Shown: in pieces, positions 17,203 through 27,184 of the stretch | Position numbering within the stretch: position 1 is the first letter of the stretch | How the letters are laid out: each line of letters opens with the position of its first letter | Source of the DNA: Catenuloplanes indicus | GTDB lineage: Bacteria > Actinomycetota > Actinomycetes > Mycobacteriales > Micromonosporaceae | DNA length: 64,000 nucleotides | Assembly: GCF_030813715.1 (NCBI RefSeq) | Contig: NZ_JAUSUZ010000001.1 | Location: 4,898,001-4,962,000 of the forward strand | Reading direction: 5' to 3' | Notes under the pieces: model-generated | Seen by the model: the letters and a program-made list of their open reading frames with translations, nothing else | Database searches by the model: none | Told to the model about the DNA's origin: nothing | Made by a program: the position numbers and the translations under genes

Positions 17203-18249
17203 TCAGCCCTCTTCGTCCTCGCGACGCTCGACGCCGATTATTCCGACGATGCGCTCCAAGTCGTCCACCGTCGCGAACTCGATCGTGATCTTGCCCTTGC
17301 TCCGTCCGATGTCGACCTTGACGCGGGTGTCGAAGCGGTCCGAGAGGCGGTCCGCCAGATCGGTCAGTGCCGGCGCATGTGGCTTGGCACGCCGCTGCGC
17401 GGCCTTCTTCGCCACCGGACCGTCGCTCAGCGCAAGCTGAACCAGTTCCTCGGTGCCGCGGACGGAGATGCCCTCGTTCACGATCCGCTTGGCCATCTCG
17501 TCCTGGGCGTCCGCGTCCTCCAGGGCCAGCAACGCCCGTGCATGGCCGGCGGAGAGGACGCCGGCGGCGACGCGGCGCTGGACCTGTGGGGGGAGGTTCA
17601 GGAGGCGGATGGTGTTGGAGATCTGGGGGCGGCTGCGGCCGATGCGGCGGGCCAGCTCGTCATGGGTGGCGCCGAACTCCTCGAGCAGCTGCTGGTATGC
17701 GGCCGCCTCTTCGAGCGGGTTCAGGTTGGCGCGGTGGATGTTCTCCAGGAGGGCGTCGCGGAGCATCGCGTCGTCCTTGGTCTCCCGGACGATCGCGGGG
17801 ATGGTCTCCCGGCCGATCGCCTGGGCAGCGCGCCACCGCCGTTCACCCATGACGAGTTCATAGCTGCCGGGTTCGAGCTCGCGGACCACGATCGGCTGGA
17901 GGAAACCGACCTCCTGGATGGAGATCTTGAGTTCCTCCAGCGCCTCCTCGTCGAAGACGTGCCGGGGTTGCTTGGGGTTGGCGATGATGTCGTTGACCGA
18001 GATCTCGGCGAAGCGGGCACCGGGCACGGGCGCGAGCGCCGGCTCGGCAACGGCGGGCTCCACCACCGGAGCGAGGGGTACGACCGCTGGCTCCACCGGT
18101 GGCGGAGCGTCAACCGGGGCCGGATCCGGCGGAGCGACCTGAGCCGGCGGTGCGGCCGGAGCGGGCACGGACACCGTCTCGGCCGCAGGCGCGGTCGGGA
18201 TCAGGGCTCCGAGTCCACGCCCGAGCCCGCCCTTAGGACCCTTCCTCAT
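17203..18249 (-). CDS. parB: Chromosome-partitioning protein ParB
   Basis: 348 residues. After a basic Gly-rich start ([15 protein letters not shown]) and a Pro/Ala/Val linker, the N-terminal CTPase/ParB domain (about 85-180) contains NPKQPRHVF and the GERRWRA box. The HTH domain follows ([17 protein letters not shown], then [18 protein letters not shown]), and a C-terminal dimerisation region ends at DEEG. ParB loads at parS, spreads, and recruits SMC condensin. Eight exact parS sites in this window support a working system. It lies 146 bp downstream of parA in the leftward origin operon. Confidence 0.95.
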   Translation of the reverse strand: MRKGPKGGLGRGLGALIPTAPAAETVSVPAPAAPPAQVAPPDPAPVDAPPPVEPAVVPLAPVVEPAVAEPALAPVPGARFAEISVNDIIANPKQPRHVFDEEALEELKISIQEVGFLQPIVVRELEPGSYELVMGERRWRAAQAIGRETIPAIVRETKDDAMLRDALLENIHRANLNPLEEAAAYQQLLEEFGATHDELARRIGRSRPQISNTIRLLNLPPQVQRRVAAGVLSAGHARALLALEDADAQDEMAKRIVNEGISVRGTEELVQLALSDGPVAKKAAQRRAKPHAPALTDLADRLSDRFDTRVKVDIGRSKGKITIEFATVDDLERIVGIIGVERREDEEG

Positions 18250-18395
18250 CTGCCCGCTTCTCCTTGCTCAGATGCCGCCACCGCCGCGCCACCCGCGACG
18301 GCCACCAAGTCGCCCGAATCAACCACAGTGCCACACACCACGGGCCGGCGGTGTAGCCGTCCCGGAACCGACCATGCTAAAGCGCGCCACGGCGC

Positions 18396-19520
18396 CTACC
18401 CGTTGCGGCCCAGGCTTTCCGCGGCGCCCCGCTCGGCGATCTCGCGGGCGGCCTCGAAGTAGCTGGTGGCCCCGCGCGAGCCCGGGTCGTACGTGACGAC
18501 GGACTGTCCGTAGCTCGGCGCCTCGGAGACGCGGACGTTCCGGGGGATGACGGCCTGCAGCACCTTGTCACCGAAGTGGTTCCGCACGTCCTGCTCGACC
18601 GCGTCGGCCAGGCGGGTCCGCCGGTCGTACATGGTCAGCAGGATCGTGGAGACATCGAGCGTCGGGTTCAGGTGCTGGCGCACCAGGTTGATGTTGTTGA
18701 TCAGCTGGTTGAGCCCTTCCAGCGCGTAGTACTCGCACTGAATGGGGATCAGCACCTCCTGCGCGGCCACGAGCGCGTTGACCGTGAGCAGGCCGAGCGA
18801 CGGCGGGCAGTCGATGAACACGTAGTCGAACTGCTCGGGGTGGCTCTTGATCGCGCGGGACAGCCGCGACTCACGGGCAACCACGGAGACCAGTTCGATC
18901 TCGGCACCGGCCAGGTCGATGGTGGCGGGCACACACCACAGGTTCGGGATGCCCTCGACGCCTTGAGCCACGTCGGCCAGCGGCACGTTGTCGATCAGGC
19001 AGTCGTAGACGTCGGGCACGCCGGCGTGGTGCGGCACGTTCAGACCCGTGGACGCGTTGCCCTGCGGGTCGAGGTCGACCACCAGCACGCGGTTGCCGTG
19101 CAGTGCGAGTGCCACCGCCAGGTTGACCGTCGTGGTGGTCTTACCGACGCCGCCCTTTTGGTTGGCGACGCACATGATCCGGGGGTGCGCCGGACGAGGC
19201 ATGGTCACCTCGCCGCTGGGATTCAGGATCTGCACGGCGCGCAACGCCTCCATGGCCAAAGGAAGATCCACGTCGGCGGGAGCCGACGTTTCACGTGAAA
19301 CGTAGGGGTCGCTTGCTGTCTCAGTCGGCAGTTCGGGTCCGCCGTAGCCGTTTCCCACCCGCGGTTGCGGCACCGGATACTCCTCGCCCTCAAATCCACC
19401 CGGTCCTACCGGGGCGGGATCAATCGTGCCGTACACGGGCTCGCCCGGCGAGCCGTCATAGCGCGTTTCACGTGAAACAGGGTAAGGGGAGGAACCTGAG
19501 TAGCTTCCGTAGTCCTGCAC
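18396..19520 (-). CDS. parA: Chromosome-partitioning ATPase ParA
   Basis: 374 residues from GTG 19520. The ATPase core begins around residue 110 with the deviant Walker A motif ANQKGGVGKTTTTVNLA; the Walker A' motif VVDLDPQGNAS and Walker B motif YVFIDCPPSLGLLTVNAL follow. The 110-residue N-terminal tail is Gly/Pro/Ser-rich and twice contains VSRET, each encoded by a parS site. I chose GTG 19520 because AGGG lies upstream and the tail length suits other actinobacterial ParA proteins. The frame stays open another 828 bp upstream (see the next entry), so the true start is uncertain. Confidence 0.88.
   Translation of the reverse strand: MQDYGSYSGSSPYPVSRETRYDGSPGEPVYGTIDPAPVGPGGFEGEEYPVPQPRVGNGYGGPELPTETASDPYVSRETSAPADVDLPLAMEALRAVQILNPSGEVTMPRPAHPRIMCVANQKGGVGKTTTTVNLAVALALHGNRVLVVDLDPQGNASTGLNVPHHAGVPDVYDCLIDNVPLADVAQGVEGIPNLWCVPATIDLAGAEIELVSVVARESRLSRAIKSHPEQFDYVFIDCPPSLGLLTVNALVAAQEVLIPIQCEYYALEGLNQLINNINLVRQHLNPTLDVSTILLTMYDRRTRLADAVEQDVRNHFGDKVLQAVIPRNVRVSEAPSYGQSVVTYDPGSRGATSYFEAAREIAERGAAESLGRNG
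19288..19301. other. parS site inside parA (encodes VSRET)
   Basis: GTTTCACGTGAAAC within the parA N-terminal coding region. Read on the minus strand it gives Val-Ser-Arg-Glu-Thr. Confidence 0.85.
19465..19478. other. parS site inside parA (encodes VSRET)
   Basis: Second exact GTTTCACGTGAAAC in the parA N-terminal region, 177 bp (59 codons) from the first, in the same codon phase. Confidence 0.85.
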
Positions 19521-20348
19521 CGTGTCATCCCTGCCAAATTCGGATGAGTCCACACTATCGACGCGCGGCCAGCCTACGGCGGTGGGGCGCCCATGGCCAC
19601 GCCCATCCGGACCATGTTTCACGGGAAACGAAAGCCCTTCGGAACTGAAGACCATGAAGCCGGTCGTCAACCGCAGCACGCCGGAGCAGTGCGCCTCGCA
19701 GCCCGGCCAGCCGGTGCCGTCCGGCGCCTCCAGCAGCGGGTCGATCTCCGGCGGTGGCGGGCGCAGACCGGAGGCCAGCCGGGAGGCGAGCGACGCGGAG
19801 AGCGGCGCGGAGAAGGTTGCCGGAAGAAGCGGAACCGCCGCCACCGGTACGGAGATCGGCGCGGGGAAACCAGGGGTTCGCGCGGCAGGCGTCGAGGTCG
19901 ACGGCGGTACCGCCGCGTCGTTCAGCAGGCCGGCATCCAGCGGGCTGGAGGCGAGCAGTCCGGCCGGCGACCGCTTCGTGCCCGGCCCAGCCGCTGGTTC
20001 CCCGGCCGGTGTGCCGGAGGAGCCTTCGCCCCGCGCTTCGCCCGAGGCCGAACGCAACGTAGAGGCCGAGACCGACTCCGAAACGGAAGACGACGCGACA
20101 GACGGTGGCGAGACGGAGTCCGGCGGCGCGGCGAGTGCTGGCAGAAACGCCGGGTTCGCAACCGTCGACGACGGCTGCTGCCCTGAAGCCGATGCGGACG
20201 CCGACCGCTGCGCAGCCGGTAAGGCCAACGGCTGTTCCTCAGCCGGCGAGGACGGCGGCTGCGCCGGAACCGATGAGGACCGCGTCGAGGGCGGCACGAC
20301 CGAACGCCCGCCCCCGGCCTTCCGCTTACCGCGCCGCCGACCCCGCAT
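19521..20348 (-). other. In-frame open extension between rsmG and parA (possible ParA N-terminus)
   Basis: The frame of ParA stays open for 276 codons upstream, to an ATG at 20348 placed directly after the rsmG stop (TAGATG). The encoded sequence is low-complexity Ser/Ala/Pro/Val (SASASASGQQPSSTVANPAF, for example) and becomes more protein-like near the end (EIDPLLEAPDGTGWPGCEAH, CSGVLRLTTGFMVFSSEGL). GC at third codon positions is high. The complementary strand is also open for 831 bp, so chance openness in high-GC DNA cannot be excluded. It could be a disordered ParA extension or a separate small gene. Confidence 0.35.
19616..19629. other. Variant parS site
   Basis: GTTTCACGGGAAAC, one base different from the exact palindrome, about 100 bp upstream of the chosen parA start. 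Confidence 0.5.
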
Positions 20349-21179
20349 CTAGCCCCTCCGTCTCCTCCCGTTCCCGGAGGCACCGCCGGCCCTGGACGAG
20401 GACCGCCGCTCCGGACGGGATGCCTTCCCCGACCGTGCCGGCACGACCGCCCGCTCCCGGACGATCTCCACCACCGTCGTCGGCGCGTCGAGGACGGACT
20501 CCCCGCACACCCGGACGACCGGGGTGGAACCACCCAGCCGGCTCACCGCGCCCTGGTGCGCTGCGATCTCCTCCGCGGCCGACGACCCCTTGAGGGCCAG
20601 CAGCCGCCCGCCGACGGCGGTGAGGGGCAGGCACCAGCCCGCGAGCCGGTCAAGCGGCGCGACCGCCCGTGCGGTGACGACGTCGGCGGGGGAGAGGGGA
20701 CCCCCGACGACCTCCTCGGCCCGACCCCGGATCACCGTGGTGGTGTCGTCCAGGCCCAGCGCCGTCACCGCTTCCGCCAGGAAGGCGGTCCGTCGTGCCA
20801 GTGGCTCGACCAGCGCGATCGTAAGATCAGGACGGGCCACCGCTAGCACGATACCGGGCAAACCGGCCCCAGAGCCGACGTCGACGACGGAAGCGCCGGA
20901 AGGGATTAGCTCGGCGAGCGCGGCACAGTTCAGCAGGTGCCGTTCCCAGATGCGCGGCGCCTCGCGCGGGCCGATCAGCCCACGCACCACGCCGTCCGTG
21001 CCGAGGAGCTGCGCGAAACGCGCGGCCAGGTCCAGCCGCGGCCCGAACAGTGCCTCGGCCGCCGGCCGCAGGGCGTCCGGCAACGAAAGATCAAGCTCTT
21101 CCGGCGTGGGTACGGTGTCAGACGACAGCGGCTCGGAAGGCACGACGCCCTCCGAGCCGCTGGAAGCGGATTCGCGCAC
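20349..21179 (-). CDS. rsmG: 16S rRNA (guanine-527-N7)-methyltransferase RsmG
   Basis: 276 residues. RsmG methylates G527 of 16S rRNA using S-adenosylmethionine; its loss gives low-level streptomycin resistance. The SAM site is [20 protein letters not shown] followed by [16 protein letters not shown], and [17 protein letters not shown] matches the family N-terminal helix. About 35 Arg/Ser/Gly-rich residues at the C-terminus (ending GNGRRRRG) extend beyond the usual family end. The start is GTG 21179, three bases after the jag stop. Confidence 0.92.
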   Translation of the reverse strand: MRESASSGSEGVVPSEPLSSDTVPTPEELDLSLPDALRPAAEALFGPRLDLAARFAQLLGTDGVVRGLIGPREAPRIWERHLLNCAALAELIPSGASVVDVGSGAGLPGIVLAVARPDLTIALVEPLARRTAFLAEAVTALGLDDTTTVIRGRAEEVVGGPLSPADVVTARAVAPLDRLAGWCLPLTAVGGRLLALKGSSAAEEIAAHQGAVSRLGGSTPVVRVCGESVLDAPTTVVEIVRERAVVPARSGKASRPERRSSSRAGGASGNGRRRRG

Positions 21180-21182
21180 GGA

Positions 21183-21755
21183 TCAGTCGACCGGCCGCAC
21201 GACGATGCGACGGCTGGGCTCTACGCCCTCCGACTCGCTCTCCACGCCGGACGCCGCGTTGATCACGTCGTGCACGCACTTGCGCTCGAACGCGGACATC
21301 GGCTCCAGCCGGACCGGCTCGCCATGTTCGCGCACTTTCTCGATCGCGTTGCGCGCGACCGCGGCCAGCTCCTTGCGTCGCGCGTTGCGGTAGCCGCCGA
21401 CGTCGAGCAGCAGCCGGCTCGGCGTCCCGGTGGCCCGGAAGATCGCCAGCCGGGTCAACTCCTGCAGCGCCTCCAGGGTCGCGCCGCGCTGACCGACGAG
21501 CGGCTGCAGCCGGCCGCCGACGACCTCGACCATCGGGCGACCGGCGGAGACCAGCTCGTCGATGTCGCCGTCGTAGTCGAGGATGTCCAGCAGACCCTCG
21601 ACGTAGTCCGCGGCGATCTCGCTCTGCCGGAACAGGTCGCTGTCGGACGGGCCTTCCGATTCCTTGGTCTCCTCGCTGTCCTCGTCCGCGCGCTCGGCGA
21701 CGGCCTCCTCGTTCTCGAGGTCCTGGTCAGCGTGGGGAGTGCTGGTATCGGTCAC
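21183..21755 (-). CDS. jag: Jag/KhpB-type RNA-binding protein (KH and R3H domains)
   Basis: 190 residues from GTG 21755, which has GGAG eight bases upstream; an in-frame GTG at 21791 lacks such a site. The acidic N-terminus is followed by a KH-type segment (RPMVEVVGGRLQPLVGQRGA) and an R3H segment (YRNARRKELAAVARNAI and RLEPMSAFERKCVHDVI). Homologues (KhpB, EloR, Rv3920c) bind RNA and affect cell elongation, and the gene is regularly placed between yidC and rsmG, as here. Confidence 0.9.
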   Translation of the reverse strand: MTDTSTPHADQDLENEEAVAERADEDSEETKESEGPSDSDLFRQSEIAADYVEGLLDILDYDGDIDELVSAGRPMVEVVGGRLQPLVGQRGATLEALQELTRLAIFRATGTPSRLLLDVGGYRNARRKELAAVARNAIEKVREHGEPVRLEPMSAFERKCVHDVINAASGVESESEGVEPSRRIVVRPVD

Positions 21756-21856
21756 GGTGTCATCTCCGTACTCGCTGGGCCGGACCGTCACCGGTCCGCT
21801 GGTTCCCCGGCGCCCCGGCCGCGCGGGCCGGGACGTCGGGCACGTTTATGGGGTCG

Positions 21857-22969
21857 TCAGCCCTTGGGTTTCGCCGACGGGTTGCTCTTCTTCGCCCGGA
21901 CTCCACCGGTACGCCCGACCGCGTTCTTGCCGGGTGTCCCGCCCGTCTTGGCCGGCGTGGCGGTCGCACCGTTCGCCTGGGCCTTGGTGGCCTGCGCCGC
22001 CTTGCCCGGGCGGACCGGCTTGGCACCCGGCTTGGGGGCGAGCGCCTTGGTGTCGACGGACGGCTTGACCGGCTCGACCGGCGCGCTCTTGCGGCCGAAC
22101 AGGCCGGTCTTGGCGGGTTCGGCCTGCCGCGACGCGGCGGAACCACCGGTCTTCCCGGCCGTGGCGGTGACCGGCGGCGGGAACTTCCGGAGGACCCACT
22201 GCTGCTGGGCGAGGGTGACGAGGTTGTTCGACACCCAGTAGATGATCACACCAATCGGGAACAAATAGCCCGAAACAAGCAGAGAAAGCGGAATTCCGTA
22301 CAGCATCAGGCGCTGGATCATCTTCTGCTGCGGGTCCTCGGCCCAGCCGGTCTTCAGGATCATCTGACGGCTGGTGAGGTACGTGGTCGCCATCATGATC
22401 AGAACCAGCAGGCCGGCGACGACCATCACGGTGCCGCGGTTCGCGCCCAGCCGGACCAGTTCGTCCGTGGTCGAGCCGAACTTGCCGGCGATCGGCACGG
22501 TGAAGAGCTTCGCGTTGGCCGCGCCGTCGAACTGCTCCGCGGTCCATCCGTACAGCGTCTTGTTCATCTTGGCCGGGTCCAGGCGGCGGAGCACGTGGAA
22601 GAGGCCGAAGAAGACCGGGATCTGGATGAACATCGGAAGGCAACCCATCAGCGGGTTCGCCTTCTCCTTGCGGTAGAGCTCGACCATCTCCTTCTGGAGG
22701 GTCTCGCGGTCACCCTTGTGCTTGTCCTGCAGCGCCTTGAGCTGCGGCTGGAGCGCCTGCACCGCCCGCTGCGACTTGATCTGCTTGACGAAGACCGGGA
22801 AGAGCACCACGCGGACCGTGACGACCAGGAAGATGATCGCGAGGATCCAGGACCAGTTGGTGCCGAGGAGGGTGGTCTCGGGGACCCCGATGAAGTCCCA
22901 CGCGGCGTGCCACTTCAGCAGGATCCATGAGATCGCCCAGTAGATCGGGTCCAGGCTAAAGTCAAACAA
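21857..22969 (-). CDS. yidC: Membrane protein insertase YidC/Oxa1
   Basis: 370 residues. The Gram-positive short form without the large periplasmic domain: first membrane helix near residues 5-25, a cytoplasmic basic hairpin ([20 protein letters not shown]), then [20 protein letters not shown] and three further helices ending at [20 protein letters not shown]. The last 110 residues are a Lys/Ala/Pro-rich tail likely to contact ribosomes. It inserts proteins into the membrane with or without SecYEG. The start overlaps the yidD stop by 8 bp. Confidence 0.95.
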   Translation of the reverse strand: MFDFSLDPIYWAISWILLKWHAAWDFIGVPETTLLGTNWSWILAIIFLVVTVRVVLFPVFVKQIKSQRAVQALQPQLKALQDKHKGDRETLQKEMVELYRKEKANPLMGCLPMFIQIPVFFGLFHVLRRLDPAKMNKTLYGWTAEQFDGAANAKLFTVPIAGKFGSTTDELVRLGANRGTVMVVAGLLVLIMMATTYLTSRQMILKTGWAEDPQQKMIQRLMLYGIPLSLLVSGYLFPIGVIIYWVSNNLVTLAQQQWVLRKFPPPVTATAGKTGGSAASRQAEPAKTGLFGRKSAPVEPVKPSVDTKALAPKPGAKPVRPGKAAQATKAQANGATATPAKTGGTPGKNAVGRTGGVRAKKSNPSAKPKG

Positions 22970-23246
22970 TTCCGGCTCCAGTCACATTCGCGCGACGGCG
23001 GTCCGGGTCGGGCACCGGGTCGAATCCGCCAGGATGGAAGGGGTGGCAGCGCAGCAGCCGCCAGATCGCGAGCCGGCTCCCCCGCAGTGCTCCGTGCCGC
23101 GTGACCGCCTCCAGGGCGTATGCGCTGCACGACGGATAGAAACGACAGCGTGCCGGCAGCGCCGGGCTTATCCACTGACGGTACGCGATGACGCTGCGCG
23201 CGAGTACACGGGCCGCGAGCGTGGGCGGACGCTCGGTGTCGCTCAT
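22962..23246 (-). CDS. yidD: Membrane protein insertion efficiency factor YidD
   Basis: 94 residues with the family pattern [36 protein letters not shown], and [16 protein letters not shown]. YidD is a small amphipathic membrane-associated protein that assists YidC. It overlaps rnpA by 4 bp and yidC by 8 bp, so translation of all three is probably coupled. Confidence 0.93.
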   Translation of the reverse strand: MSDTERPPTLAARVLARSVIAYRQWISPALPARCRFYPSCSAYALEAVTRHGALRGSRLAIWRLLRCHPFHPGGFDPVPDPDRRRANVTGAGIV

Positions 23247-23701
23247 CCGGCACCATCCCTGCGTCGCTTCGCACCGTCGGAGTGGCGGCGGGCGCGCGGG
23301 GCGACAGCGGCCCGCAGCGCCGCATCAAGATCAAGATCGAGCTGTGGGTACGTCGCCCGCGCCGCACCCGGCTGCGCGCGCACGACCAGCGTGGCGCCGG
23401 CCGGCAGCGCGTCGAGCCGCTCCCGCACCAGGTGGCGGAGGCGACGGCGGACCCGGTTGCGGACGACCGCGTTGCCGACCGCTTTGGAAACGACGAAGCC
23501 GGCGCGCGCCGCAACGGCGGCGTGCACCGGCTCGATCGCCTCGTGCTGCTGCACTGAACCCTCGGTCCCCTTGACGCCCACGGTCTCCGTGGCCCCGAGG
23601 TGGAGGTGAACGACGACGGCTCCGCGCGCGGCCCGACGGCCAGCGCGGATCGCTACGGCGAAGTCGCTGCTACGCCGCAGTCGCTGCGCTGCGGCCAACA
23701 C
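23243..23701 (-). CDS. rnpA: Ribonuclease P protein component
   Basis: 152 residues, longer than the usual 115-130 because of an insert near the middle ([20 protein letters not shown]) and a basic C-terminal tail. The RNR signature reads [20 protein letters not shown]. RnpA is the protein subunit of RNase P, which removes 5' leaders from tRNA precursors; the RNA subunit is not in this window. It lies 36 bp downstream of rpmH, in the conserved rpmH-rnpA-yidD-yidC order. Confidence 0.92.
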   Translation of the reverse strand: MLAAAQRLRRSSDFAVAIRAGRRAARGAVVVHLHLGATETVGVKGTEGSVQQHEAIEPVHAAVAARAGFVVSKAVGNAVVRNRVRRRLRHLVRERLDALPAGATLVVRAQPGAARATYPQLDLDLDAALRAAVAPRARRHSDGAKRRRDGAG

Positions 23702-23737
23702 GACTGACCTGCCCCCTCCTGACCGGTGGGCCGGACG

Positions 23738-23875
23738 TCAGGCAGACAGCTTGGCGCGGCCCTTGCCGCGGCGCGCGGAAACGATCGCGCGACCGGCACG
23801 GGTGCGCATCCGCAGCCGGAAGCCATGGGTCTTCGCGCGGCGGCGGTTGTTCGGCTGGAAGGTGCGCTTGCTCAC
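23738..23875 (-). CDS. rpmH: 50S ribosomal protein L34
   Basis: 45 residues, very basic, of the standard L34 length, beginning [20 protein letters not shown]. The start is the GTG at 23875, not an upstream in-frame codon, because L34 proteins begin at this residue. It is the first gene of the leftward operon and is divergent from dnaA. Confidence 0.96.
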   Translation of the reverse strand: MSKRTFQPNNRRRAKTHGFRLRMRTRAGRAIVSARRGKGRAKLSA

Positions 23876-24514
23876 GTCAAACTCCGTCTTCGTACGGCCC
23901 GAGCACGCTCTGCGAGCCGGAGGTCGTCTGTCCCTGCGTTCCCCGAGGCCGGAGGTGATCTTGCAAACGGCCCGAAGTCTCTGGTCAATGCTAACCGGCC
24001 GCACCAGGAGTCGCCCGGCGGGCCGTCACGGCCAGCCGATTAGCCTGCCCAGAGTACGCGGGTGCACCACCAGGCGTCAAAACGCGCCGGCCGGGCGCAC
24101 CCCCGGTGAACTGCTGCTACTCCCGGCCCAGGCCCGCTTGCCCGGTCCGGCGGTTGATGCTGCGGGGCCATCGCTGTTAGCGTGCCCGTTTGCCGGTGAC
24201 GACATCGGCGGCCCGGCCGCCGAGGCGCACCGGGGCGGCCAGAACCGGACGAGGGGGAAAGTCGTTCGGCACGGTGGACCCTTCATCCGCGCCACCGCAG
24301 CTCGGCCGGTCTCACCAGCAACGGACGGTAAGCCACAATCGGTCGGTACACAGGGTGTGGATAACCTGTGGACGACGGTCGTGAAGAACGTGGGTAGCAG
24401 CAGCGTCGGCGGGGGGCCGACGACCCGGCCCGCGGTCCCGGCGACCACAAGACGACAGCGGCTAACCGGCCGGCAGGCGACCGGTGATGCCGGAGCGATG
24501 GGGGTGGCGGGACG
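23876..24514. other. rpmH-dnaA divergent promoter region
   Basis: 639 bp without a gene. It should hold the promoters of the leftward rpmH operon and of dnaA. One DnaA box (24356) is visible about 150 bp before the dnaA start. No other element is clear to me. Confidence 0.6.
24356..24364 (-). promoter_or_regulatory. DnaA box upstream of dnaA
   Basis: TGTGGATAA (reverse of TTATCCACA), followed by a half-matching TGTGGACGA three bases later. The position fits DnaA autoregulation, which is known in several bacteria. Confidence 0.55.
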
Positions 24515-26401
24515 GTGGCCGACACGGTCGACCTGGCCTCGGTGTGGAGCGCCGCAACCGACGATCTCGCCGATGAGATCGCGTCGGCGCAGCATCGCGC
24601 CTACCTCCGCCTGACCCGGCTGCGCGCGATCGTCGAGGACACCGCGCTGCTCTCCGTACCGGACCCGTTCGCCCGCGAGGTGATCGAGACGCGGCTGCGC
24701 CCGGCGATCACCGACGCGCTCTCCCGCCGGCTCGGCCGCCCGATACAGGTGGCGGTGACCGTGCGCCCGCCGGAGGACGGCGCCGGCCGCCCGGCCGGCA
24801 CGATCTACGGCTCTCCGTCGCCCCCACCGGACGCCACACCTACCTATCCGGCGCCCTCCTATCCGGAGCGCGAGGCGCTCTTCGACCCGCCGGCCGACGA
24901 CTACGCCCGCCCGCCGGCCCGCCCGGAGTACCAGGACGAGCGCGCCGCCGAGCCGGAGACCGCGCCGATCTCGCCGAACGGCGCCCGCCGGGACAGCGCC
25001 CCCGAGCCACCGCCCGCCCGGGACGAGCCGCAGGCCGCGCTGTTCGCCGCGCCGCCGCTCGCGGAGGCACCGGCTCCCGCGGCCGAGCCGCACGCACCGC
25101 AGCCGCAGAGCCACCCTGCGTACCCGCCCGCGCAGGTGCACGACCGGCCGCGCCGCGACGAGGTCCGCTCGCGGGCGAACGCGTTCAACGACGACACCCC
25201 GCCACCGTTCGGCCGTGAGCCGCGACCGGTCGCTCCGCCGCCGATGGCCGACGACCCGGCCGACACCGGGCCCGGCGACAGCGGCCCGGGCCGTACCGTG
25301 CGGGAACTCCGCCCCGGCGTAACCGGCGGTCCCGGCGGCCTGGACCGGGCGCGGCCCGGCGGCGAGTCCGGCGGCAACCGGCTGAACCCGAAGTACATGT
25401 TCGAGACGTTCGTCATCGGCTCCTCGAACCGTTTCGCGCACGCCGCATCCGTGGCCGTGGCCGAGTCCCCGGCGAAGGCGTACAACCCGCTGTTCATCTA
25501 CGGCAGCTCCGGGCTGGGCAAGACGCACCTGCTGCACGCTATCGGCCACTACGCCACCACGCTGGGTCACGCACGTTCGGTGCGGTACGTGTCCACAGAG
25601 GAGTTCACGAACGAGTTCATCAACTCGCTCCGGGACGACAAGACCAGCGCGTTCCAGCGGCGTTACCGGGACACCGACATCCTCCTGATCGACGACATCC
25701 AGTTCCTGGTGAGCCGGGAGCGGACGCAGGAGGAGTTCTTCCACACATTCAACACGCTGCACAACGCGAACAAGCAGATCGTCATCTCCTCGGACCGGTC
25801 ACCGAAGCAGCTGACCACGCTGGAGGACCGGCTGCGCACCCGCTTCGAGTGGGGTCTGCTGGCCGACATCCAGCCGCCCGACCTGGAGACGCGGATCGCG
25901 ATCCTGCAGAAGAAGGCCGCGCAGGAGCGCCTGCTCGCGCCGCCGGACGTGCTGGAGTTCATCGCGTCCCGGATCTCGTCCTCGATCCGTGAGCTGGAGG
26001 GCGCGCTGATCCGGGTGACCGCGTTCGCCAGCCTCACCCGGTCGCCGGTGGCGCTGTCGCTGGCCGAGGAGGTGCTGCGGGACTTCATCCCGGACGGCGC
26101 CGGCCCGGAGATCAACGCCGACCAGATCATGGTGTCGACCTCGGAGTACTTCGGGGTGAGCCTGGAGGACCTGCGCGGCCACTCGCGCTCCCGGGTGCTG
26201 GTCAACGCGCGCCAGGTGGCCATGTACCTGTGCCGGGAGCTGACCGACCTGTCGCTGCCCCGGATCGGCCAGGCGTTCGGCGGCCGCGACCACACCACGG
26301 TGATGCACGCGGACCGGAAGATCCGGCAGCAGATGGCGGAGCGGCGGTCGCTCTACAACCAGATCGCCGAGCTGACCAACCGGATCAAGCAGAACTCGTA
26401 G
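24515..26401 (+). CDS. dnaA: Chromosomal replication initiator DnaA
   Basis: 628 residues. Domain I (about 1-95) is followed by a long Pro/Ala/Glu-rich domain II (about 95-285), which explains why the protein is about 120 residues longer than mycobacterial DnaA. Domain III (AAA+) has Walker [10 protein letters not shown] (about 330-338) and Walker [10 protein letters not shown] (about 389-397). Domain IV contains the DnaA-box-binding helices with [15 protein letters not shown]. The GTG start has only a weak GGGGTGGCGGG site. DnaA binds the 9-mers of oriC immediately downstream and probably also the other two box clusters in this window. Confidence 0.97.
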   Translation: MADTVDLASVWSAATDDLADEIASAQHRAYLRLTRLRAIVEDTALLSVPDPFAREVIETRLRPAITDALSRRLGRPIQVAVTVRPPEDGAGRPAGTIYGSPSPPPDATPTYPAPSYPEREALFDPPADDYARPPARPEYQDERAAEPETAPISPNGARRDSAPEPPPARDEPQAALFAAPPLAEAPAPAAEPHAPQPQSHPAYPPAQVHDRPRRDEVRSRANAFNDDTPPPFGREPRPVAPPPMADDPADTGPGDSGPGRTVRELRPGVTGGPGGLDRARPGGESGGNRLNPKYMFETFVIGSSNRFAHAASVAVAESPAKAYNPLFIYGSSGLGKTHLLHAIGHYATTLGHARSVRYVSTEEFTNEFINSLRDDKTSAFQRRYRDTDILLIDDIQFLVSRERTQEEFFHTFNTLHNANKQIVISSDRSPKQLTTLEDRLRTRFEWGLLADIQPPDLETRIAILQKKAAQERLLAPPDVLEFIASRISSSIRELEGALIRVTAFASLTRSPVALSLAEEVLRDFIPDGAGPEINADQIMVSTSEYFGVSLEDLRGHSRSRVLVNARQVAMYLCRELTDLSLPRIGQAFGGRDHTTVMHADRKIRQQMAERRSLYNQIAELTNRIKQNS

Positions 26402-26545
26402 CCTCGGGGTCGCCCGGAGGGCTCTTCTTCGGCGCTCGTCGGCGCCCCGGCCGCTCACCAGCGGGCCGTTACTCAACTGTTACCAGGGCGTTCGCCCCAC
26501 CCCGAGTCGCGCGGGTGCGGTGGGCGCCCTTTGTCGTGCCGGAAG

Positions 26546-27184
26546 TTATCCCCAGAAGTTATCCACCGCTTGTCCACTGCGTGGAGGCTTCGTCCACAGG
26601 CATCCACAGATCTTGACGGTTTTCCACAGGTATCTATCCACAATCTGTGGACGCCCAGGTTGCAAGTGCGCAAGGCGGAATTTCCATATCCACAGGTGGC
26701 GACGGCTATCCACATCCTCCGATCGGTTGGTTGTCCACACTGTCCACACGCCGTCCACAAGCTATCCACCGGAGTTATGCACAGTCGGTGGATAACCTAG
26801 ACCCGGCTTGTCCACAGGTGGGGATAACTTCTGTGGAAACGACTGTGGATGTGTACACGCAGTAATCGGCTGTCCCCAGAAGTGGATCACATGTGAATAA
26901 CCTGTTGAAGGTTCTGGGGATAACTCTTGTACACAGGCCACGCCGTAATCCACACCCAGGGGAAAACCCGGTGGAAAACCGGTGGATAACTGGGGTTACG
27001 CAGTGGATAACCCGAAGGCCCGCAGATGGCCTGTGGAGAACTTGCCGAGTTATACCCCGGTTCTCCACAGGTAAATCACCGGTGGATAACTCGCTGACCT
27101 GCTAAAACTCGGGTTATCCCCAGTTTCCACAACACCGATGACTACGACTCTCTTTATTTCTAGAGATTAGAAAGATCAATCATC
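26546..27184. other. oriC: Chromosomal replication origin oriC
   Basis: About 30 nine-mers within two mismatches of TTATCCACA lie between 26546 and 27130. Exact or near-exact copies: 26731 and 26808 TTGTCCACA, 26559 TTATCCACC, 26787, 26981 and 27081 GGTGGATAA. Boxes from 26546 to about 26816 mostly read on the plus strand; those from 26819 to 27090 mostly read on the minus strand. An AT-rich segment (27147-27184) closes the region. Position between dnaA and dnaN is the standard actinobacterial one. Confidence 0.95.
27147..27184. other. AT-rich segment of oriC, candidate unwinding element
   Basis: CTCTTTATTTCTAGAGATTA and the bases after it form the most AT-rich stretch of the origin, at its dnaN-proximal end. 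It is the best visible candidate for the DNA unwinding element; unwinding itself is inference. Confidence 0.5.

Noticed and set aside
19522-20352. 276-codon plus-strand open frame opposite the parA extension
   Set aside because: Ser/Gly/Glu-rich low complexity; the minus strand has better codon bias and continuity with rsmG and parA.
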